From: Endomychus coccineus
Lineage: Eukaryota > Arthropoda > Insecta > Coleoptera > Endomychidae
Direction of reading: 5' to 3'
Length of the DNA stretch: 64,000 nucleotides
Assembly (NCBI GenBank): GCA_958510875.1
Contig: OY294070.1
Span: 121,376,703 to 121,440,702 of the forward strand
The notes below the pieces were generated by a model. It saw only the letters and a program-made list of their open reading frames with translations, was not told where the DNA came from and did not search any database. Of the stretch, positions 57,050 to 64,000 are shown one piece after another. The position numbers were made by a program, and so were the translations under genes. Every line of letters begins with the position of its first letter. The stretch's first letter is position 1.

Positions 57050-57182
57050 TGTACGACCGTGGTCGAGACTAGGTTTTATCAAGCCTCGTACTTTCTCGCC
57101 GAGAGGAGATAAGGAATTTTGTCTCGAAATCGAGACAGGGCAGACCCGTTATCTCGTCTCGCCTTGTCTCTACATCACTAGT
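57050..57182. repeat. GAGAC-rich dispersed repeat, copy 5
   Basis: GTCGAGACTAGGTTTTATC, GAGAGGAGATAAGGAATTTT, GTCTCGAAATCGAGACAGGG and a terminal GTCTCTACATCACTAGT. The end resembles the inverse of CTAGGGATGATGTCGAG at 53555, so the two may be the ends of one 3.6-kb insertion. Confidence 0.55.
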
Positions 57183-57453
57183 TTTTTCCTTTCAAAAATT
57201 AATGAAAAACATTTTTTATAAATCAACTTTATGGCAATGGGAATCGAGGAAACTTATTCATTTCGGTTTGAATCAACTATAAACTTTCATTTTATGTGAA
57301 AATGTTCTCTAGGAAGAATCACGTACTCGCTAAAATTGGCGGCTCTCTTACTATTATATATATCGCAGACCTTTTGCTAACACTTAAACAAAATATTTCT
57401 TTTATATTCCTAAAGTGAACGTGAGCTAAGTGCTTGTTTTTTTCATTGTTTAG

Positions 57454-58242
57454 GAATCACCGAGTGGTCTGAACGTAGACAAGAGCAACACTTTACAAAC
57501 GACCATCCCTCCCCCGTCCCCTATTATAACGAACGACGCTCGCCACTAGAAAGAATCCAGCAACGTTCTCCAGTTCCAGATTATAGAGATAACCTCGAGA
57601 ATGTCAAAGACCTCCGGGAGAACTACAGAGAAACACGCACGAACTTCAGGGAGCACAAGGAAAACTATAGAGACGCTAGAGAAACGAGAAACTATAATTA
57701 TTCACAAGAGAATCCCCGTGGTCTGCGTGATATCAACAAAGCTCCAAGAGAAGAAGTCTTCAGGGGCATACGAGAAAACGGAAACAGAGCTCACAGAGAA
57801 GACGTCATCCGGGATATTCGTGAAAATGGCAGTAGACCTCTAAGAGAAGAAGTTTTCAGGGATATTCGGGAGAATGGTAATCGACCTCCCAGAGAGGAAG
57901 TCTTCAGGGATATACGAGAAAATGGTAACCGATCTTCGAGAGAAGACTACAGGGACTTACAAGAGGATTATAGGGATCACAACAGGTCAGTTTCGCCTAG
58001 AAATGTGACACCCACTCCGCCATTGAGGAAACGTGGGACAGACAGAAGACATCGAGTGGTGGAAGAACGGAGATACGAGAATGGTTTCAGGAGGTCACCT
58101 AGATTAGAACAACCTATGGAAGAACCTCCTCCAGACTATTCGCCGCCAAGTCCACCTCCCATGCCTAAAGAGGATCGAAAAGCCATACAGAAAACGCGGT
58201 TTGCAGCAGATCCACCTAAGAGTAAGGGAGGCAATATCATAG
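57454..58242 (+). CDS. Exon 6 in window, with four tandem 16-residue repeats
   Basis: The acceptor TTGTTTAG ends at 57453 and the donor GTGAGT starts at 58243. 789 bases, phase 1 in and phase 1 out, open throughout. It starts ITEWSERRQEQHF. An Arg/Glu/Tyr-rich part with YRE/FRE/YRD spacing follows (57590-57700), then four 16-residue repeats (57747-57938) of the type REEVFRDIRENGNRPP. After that come TPTPPLRKRG, a basic RRHRVVEERRYENGFRR patch, and EEPPPDYSPPSPPPMPKEDR with a PPDY (PPxY, WW-binding) motif and SH3-like polyproline, then TRFAADPPKSKGGNIIG. It is probably disordered and may be a scaffold. The protein continues beyond the window. Confidence 0.85.
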
Positions 58243-58331
58243 GTGAGTTTGAATATTGTAGCAATTATTAGTATTTGTAGCTGACGTCTGTAAAGTCAGA
58301 AGGGCCTTCAAGCATAACTGAATGATGAATA

Positions 58332-60196
58332 AATCATAATTAACGGCTTTTTATAGACTGATTAATAGCCCAAAAGTTTTGTTTCCCGCTCCGATATGTA
58401 TTTTGTTTTAAAATTTTCTGCTAGCTTTACAGTAATACTATGAGAACCATGCAGAGGGCAAATATTTCATAATTAACGGCTTTTCATAGGCTATATATCT
58501 CTATATAGTCCTGCGAAGAAAGTTTTATTCTTTATTTGTTTATTTAAAGCTTAAAAAAGACCTTATAAACGAATGGAATAACTCGACGTAGGAACATCGT
58601 ATGCAAATGCAGTTTTCTGCATTTGATAAAATGGTTATACAAATGAGGTGTTAAAAACGCTTAGTAACATACTATTGACTCCAGAACTTGACCGACAGAT
58701 GTTTCGGTTCATACTAAAGCTGCTACGTTTACTAACAGTGCTATGCTATCTACTATTTGTGTAAAACAGTAATTTGAATGTTCTAATGTTTCATTCCATA
58801 AAAGAGAAGCGTTTATGAACAGTATCTATACAGGCTGTTCGTTTTCAACCTGCACCCTAGACGTATCTTCAGACTTAAAATGAATATCGTTTTTTTCAAA
58901 AAGAACCTACAATTCTGAAATATTTTCAATCTTTCTTCACTTCCGATTGTACCAAAAATTGATATCAGCTTTGTTATTTTCAATGGAATAGCCCAAAATT
59001 GTTTGCATTTTTGGTTTCTTCGTCAAATTTAAAAAAGAGCTTGATGTTAAAACCCTACCTTGATTATCACCTGTTTTTTAGTTATTGTAATTCAAAAAAT
59101 ATATAGTTGGCGCTTTCCCGGAAAAACGAATGACATTTTTGAAAATTTTAAAGTTTATTTTAGAAGATTGAATTGTGAACAAATGTGCACCAAAAATTTT
59201 CACGGGAAATGCATGCTTTTTGCGATATATAAGGTTATTGCCAGATATATACTTTTTTATACATTAACACCTGGTCGGGGCTGCTGCATGCTCCGACTAC
59301 ATGCCAGAAAAACCAGATCAGTTAACCGAAGCTATTTCTCTCCACCGGTAGGTGAGTAGCTTCAGGCTCCCCAATCGTGTGCCCTAAGTAGTCTTATTGA
59401 ACCCAGAATGACTGCCTTCTGCAACAGGTCTATCAAGATCTGCGCCGAGTTCTTACAGGCCGGAATGATCTTAAGTTCGAACACAGTAAAGACCAAATTT
59501 CGCCCAAAACACCGATGAACAGAACCACCAATAAGAACTTGTGGTCTGGGTATAGCGTGCGGAGTTCGAACAGGAGATCTTGATACTTTGTTCATTTTTC
59601 CTCTTCTCTACCGTAGCAGAGACTTCAATGACATAAATATTTTGGTTTGTTTATAGAGGAGGACAACGTGAGCCCTATTTGCTTGTATGAACCTGACAGT
59701 CTGAAACGAGTAATTCCAGTAGATCTGGCTTTTTTCGTTTCCGACAACGGACTCAATATCTTCTGGCATGTAAGGTAGCACCGCTTTTGGTCTATTTTGT
59801 ACGAATGCCTTAGATGGTAATACAACACCCGTAGGGCCGCATTATAGCGATGGGTGTACGCCGAGGTTGCTTTTGACGGACATGCCGACAGTAAGTGGAA
59901 AAGAGCCTTTCACAGACCCTGCAGCTGACAACAGGATCCTGCACACCCATCACGTTGCCGCAATAAACCAATGTGTTGATTACCCCATCTCGGATGTAAG
60001 CTCGGCTGACCTTAGGGCTTTTTAATTTTGTCTAATTTGACTGGTCTATGCTGACATGTTTCTGCTCTCTGCTTGGTTCTGCTAGTATTATGGTAAAGCT
60101 AGCATAAAGTTTTGAAACAAAACATATGTCGGAGCGAAAAAAAAATTTTTTTGAGCATTTAATTAGCCTATAAAAGGCCGTTAATTATGATATATT
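58332..60196. mobile_element. 1.9-kb element with about 120-bp inverted ends
   Basis: Left 58332-58450 (ATCATAATTAACGGCTTTTT, GCTCCGATATGTATTTTGTT, GCTAGCTTTACAGTAATACT) is the inverse of 60070-60196 (AGTATTATGGTAAAGCTAGC, AACATATGTCGGAGCG, AGGCCGTTAATTATGAT). A second partial left end (TTCATAATTAACGGCTTTTC) lies at 58470. There is no DDE transposase. The interior holds a LINE tail (59345-60040). It is a non-autonomous TIR element, later hit by a LINE, or carrying it. Confidence 0.65.
59345..60040 (-). pseudogene. R2/R4-like LINE C-terminus (CCHC and restriction-like endonuclease)
   Basis: Minus strand, several frames: ALFHLLSACPSKATSAYTHR and YNAALRVLYYHLRHSYKIDQ (CCHC-type ...H.L..C..LA...Y..RHN block, 59940-59810). 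Then YMPEDIESVVGNEKSQIYWN, YSFQTVRFIQANRAHVV (equivalent of the NRPDIVV endonuclease motif, with PD changed to AH), KYQDLLFELRTLYPDHKFLL, VVLFIGVLGEIW and LLQKAVILGSIRLLRAHD (59590-59365). This order matches the C-termini of LINEs with a restriction-like endonuclease. Stops at several places make it dead. Confidence 0.6.
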
Positions 60197-60784
60197 TTTC
60201 ATTGAGTACTGAAATGTCCCTGCTTTAACGACGTCTACAATTAGTAGGTGCAGAATTTCAAGGAAATGTGGTGTATGTGTGCTAATCCTCAGATAAATCG
60301 GATGACTAGACACATTGCCAAAATAAGGAGCAAATATTTGAGCCTTTCCAATATTTTCGCTAACGTTTCAACATAGCAACGTTCCCAACATACCTTTTCC
60401 AACTTTTCGTTCCTAGCTATGTTCACATCATCAGATTTTTCAACGTTCCTTCATAGTTTCATTTCGACATAGCTACTTTCTCAACATCATTATCAGTCTT
60501 AGCAACGTTTCGCTTCGTATAGCTTCGTGAAATAATAATTTATCACAAAGCTAAGTCGCAAAGTGAACGGCACAAAGATATGATTCCAAGACGACCTGGC
60601 TCGTGAGAGATACGTCAAGGGAAATGACCAGGCAGAATCAATAGGTAATCCCATCATCACGCCAAAGCCATAGTACCATTTCCAAAGATCTGAAGCAACG
60701 TTGGAACGAAACTACAGGTTGCAGACCGAGAAAGCGAAAGTGAACCAAACAGCCGAGTATTACTTTCTTGCTCATATTTTGACT

Positions 60785-61330
60785 TTTGACAGGTCAAATC
60801 TTTGTAGATCAATTTTTTGTGAAGCGGTTTCCGCAATGGACCCCATATGATCGTCCCATGCTGTTGGTCTTGATATCGAGCATGGGTTCGAAGAACTTCA
60901 TAGGAATAGTTGTACCTGACATCATCATCATCATATTTGAAATTGTGGGATCCGCCTTCCTAGAGAGGGTACAAGTTTGAGTTTTGGTTGCGTTAAATTC
61001 TACTAGATTATCTGATCCCCATTACGAAATCGTTGCCAGATTTTCCTTAATTGCGGCAATATATTTCTACTCGCTACTCTGGCTTCATAAGATGTTATAT
61101 GGGCTCTAGATGAGAAAGCTAAATGAAGTGCACCATCACCTGCAAAGATGTGAATAGGACATAAGGTCACTCCCAACAGATCGTTAATATGGAGCAGAAA
61201 CAAAGTTGGTGCGAATACAGAACACTGTGGAGCACCACCGTTAAAGAAGGAAACTCGGTTAACCACCACATGGCCACAGGGAATAGTGTATCTGAGAGAA
61301 ACTACTATCTCGGAAGAACCTGCGTCTGTT
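60785..61330 (-). pseudogene. Jockey-like LINE reverse-transcriptase fragment
   Basis: Minus strand: SFFNGGAPQCSVFAPTLFLL (motif B, normally GVPQGSVLSPTLF), HINDLLGVTLCPIHIFAGDG (motif C, FADD changed to AGDG), RNILPQLRKIWQRFRNGDQI, then VEFNATKTQTCTLSRKADP and FFEPMLDIK. The catalytic Asp pair is damaged. Same family as 12960-13326. Confidence 0.7.
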
Positions 61331-64000
61331 TATGATCCTCCTAACTCAATCCACAGTTTCATCACATAAATGAATATTCCGTTTATTAGCTCCCAAATTC
61401 AATATTTAATCAAAGCCATAATTTCTGATCGTTTTCAAATTTTGCTCTACATAGTATTATAAGTGCATGAATTTTATGTTATGCTTATGTAAGTTCTAAG
61501 CACGCATAATTCATCATAAACCAAAAAGATCATTCAAATTCACCTAGGTCAATTCATTGTTATGTTTAAAAAAAAAAATCCTGAAAAACTCACGCTTACT
61601 TCGTTTTCATTGTTTATGTTCAATGTCACCAAACCCGATTCCCTTGCTATTGCATATTGTGCAACCTCTGATATTCCTTCAATAATATCTTTTGTAATAG
61701 CCAGTTTTTCATTTTATGAAGGATGGAGAAAGATAAATACCAGTCTTTCGCCCTCCAACTGATTCGAAAGAAAATTAGCGTACGCCAAAGTCTTGTAGCC
61801 TTGCAAACAAAAATTTCAGTAATTTCGTCAAATCATGCAGAACGAGACGTGCATTGGAATATAAAGAACATTCATTGTGATTCAATCAGCTTGACTAAAT
61901 GTGATACACCTACATGATAACCAATGACAATGTTTTGTATGCATAATGATGCTTCATAAATAAACGAAGCAGGAACGTATTTACAATGCTTCATTTAGAA
62001 TAGATACATTCACAAAGAAGAACTCTGTTTCTTGCAGATTAAAGTTAACGGGATACTGTATTACAATTAAATATCATAAGGACCTTCAAAAGATAATATA
62101 ATAATACTATGTTGTATGTCTACAAAATTTGAAAATATTGTTGTCAGAATATTGATATGCGGCAATTCTACATTGAAAAAACTAAAGAAACTACCATGAA
62201 TGTTAGGATATGTCACAGTTTGAAGAATCAATTCCGAATTAAAACACCAACTATAAAGAAAGATCAAGTGTCAGATAAATTTTATAACGCGCCTCACAAG
62301 TTACGATTGAAATGTGCACTTAGGAATTCGGGTTGATAAACATGCTCTTTAGGTGACGATGTATTACCCCAAGCAGCAATTCTAGGTTAGTAGATTATTA
62401 TTAGCAGCTATCACAAGGATCATTTCTTGGTCATCTGGTATTTTAGTCTATAACCCGGATATTCCATGCATCTTGAAGTCAAGATGCTTTTTTTTGCGGA
62501 AGATAATAAGTTATATGCCAATCTTACCATTAAATATTAATAAGCCAGTTGTTTTGCAGATGGGTAAAAGGAAACCAAGGTGCTAGTACCATATTGATAG
62601 AGTGACACTAAAACCATTGTGATTTAGGAGTAATAGTGAGGAGTTGTCATGGTCGCTCCACAAAGCAACAACCTTTTTTCTTATTTTACAAAGTGCTTAC
62701 GCAACTACCCTAGAACAATTTAACGAACTACATACCACGTATATTTTCTCCACTATAGAGTTTTCAGGACCAACGTGAATCATAAACTATTCGCGATATA
62801 AGTCAATTATAATCTGTTCAGCTTTGTGCTAGGCGAATACCATAGTTCCGTAGAAATGGATCAACCTACTAGGATGGATTACGTCTACTGAATATTTTCA
62901 GCTCTGCAAACCAACGTCTTCGCGGTGATCTAATAGTTTATTTGGCAATGATCTAAGCAGCTTATTACCCATTAAGCCCAGTCAATGTAGCCGAAAAAAA
63001 GTGTGGAAAAATATAATTTTTTTGCAATGAATGGATTTTTTATTAAATTTGGTGTGTGCGCTCCTGAAGACTCGATGCTAGTGTTTCAAATCAGAACGCC
63101 TCAGTGAGTAGTTAATGAATAAACTGTTCAAACCTTTGAACACTTATTCACCCTTGTAATTTTTCCCGTTTTGACATTGTCATCAGCAACCCCACAAACC
63201 CTTCACTTATGAATTTCATTAAAATCGGAGCAATATATTTTGAATTGGAAGATTTCAACTCTCAATTCCGATTTACCGTACTACAGGCAGCGACAAGTGT
63301 CAATAACTCGGAGAATACGCGTTGTTTTTTAAAGTTTCCTAACTGAACATGTTTATCTGGGATTAAAAGCTTAGATGCTCCAGGCATTTTCCATGATTCA
63401 CCCTTCCTTCGTACCCCCCTCAAACTCAAACAAATGATGTATAATTATTTAAAAAACGATTGTAACATATTTGCCTTTTTATAAAGTTTTTTCGCTTCAA
63501 AAGAGCTATTACTCGAGGTGAATTTTTCCGGACAATTATGAGTAGTAGAGTAGAAAGGTTGCATTATGGTTCCAAAATCCATGTATACCATTTTTTTTTA
63601 TTTAAACGCGAAAATGATTGGAAGGGAAAACACTCTTTTATCATGGGTTCCGTAACTTTGGTTAAAATAAAAAAAATAATATACTTATCATTTTTGCCAA
63701 AAATAAATATTTTCCGAGATATGACCACTCCAAAGTGGAGGAGAAGAAAAATAAAAGGTAGAGAATAAATCTAAAAAAATGCAGGTGTATGTTTAATCGA
63801 AATACAATATTTATTTACTTACAACTTTTTTCCCGAGTACATTTTTCCGGAGAAACATGTAAAACCAGCCCTTCCTTTGACATTGCAGTGCTTAAAAATA
63901 TTTGATCAAAAAAATTCAGACGTATACATTGCCTTCTAAACAATAATGTTTCTTGAAATTTTTTTCACATTTTCCGTGTTACAGATAGTTTTTAACGACG
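61331..64000. other. Intron 6 sequence, nothing firmly recognised
   Basis: AT-rich, no transposon motif or phase-1 exon that I can support. The ORFs at 61562, 61723 and 63538 have no recognisable motifs. The host-gene transcript presumably continues through this stretch to an exon beyond the window. Confidence 0.45.

Noticed and set aside
63538..63768. 76-codon + ORF near the right edge
   Set aside because: Lys/Ile/Phe-rich, no motif, no splice signals in the right phase (phase 1) to act as the next host exon.

Overview
The window reads as AT-rich nuclear DNA of an animal, most likely an insect. It carries one spliced gene on the + strand with GT-AG introns of 2 to 31 kb, and no operons or bacterial-type gene packing. 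The repeats (mariner with TA target sites, Penelope-like elements, CR1/Jockey/R1-type LINEs, a Helentron-like Helitron with an endonuclease domain, hAT elements, a Crypton-like remnant, a tRNA-derived SINE) also fit an insect genome. A beetle is possible, but that is a weak inference.

Host gene. Six + strand segments (6089-6258, 8160-8369, 39234-39517, 41517-41716, 53139-53477, 57454-58242) join in frame. Every exon-intron phase matches its neighbour (0, 2, 1, 1), giving 1,992 coding bases, about 664 residues. Both the start and the end of the protein lie outside the window. The product is charged, low-complexity and probably disordered, with four tandem 16-residue repeats, a PPxY motif and proline-rich stretches in the last exon. 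I could not name it. A non-coding first exon or promoter may lie near 16.6-16.9 kb in the second intron, which would serve a downstream isoform.

Intron content. Nearly everything else is transposon debris. 1-6 kb: a 3.1-kb element with roughly 550-600-bp terminal inverted repeats and a LINE RNase H/zinc-knuckle tail. 6.6-7.9 kb: a mariner carrying a nested hAT-like MITE. 9-16 kb: R1-like and Jockey-like LINE pieces, two MITEs, a second mariner-type transposase and a Crypton-like recombinase. 18.0-18.8 kb: a 141-bp minisatellite. 19-21 kb: a back-to-back Penelope pair. 21-22.7 kb: a CR1-like LINE. 23.8-25.4 kb: Helentron-like copy 1. 25.5-38.5 kb: mariner, hAT, LINE and Penelope fragments. 39.9-41.2 kb: a LINE reverse transcriptase. 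43-56 kb: a nest of Penelope elements, with Helentron-like copy 2 and a tRNA-SINE inserted into one of them. 58-61 kb: a TIR element holding an R2/R4-like LINE tail, and a Jockey fragment.

The most notable signals are: two opposed Helentron-like copies carrying only the last helicase motif fused to an exonuclease-endonuclease-phosphatase ORF, open in one copy and broken in the other; Penelope-like elements repeatedly arranged as truncated head-to-head inverted pairs, including near-perfect palindromes; and the homogeneous 141-bp tandem array. All family calls come from reading motifs by eye; no database was searched.
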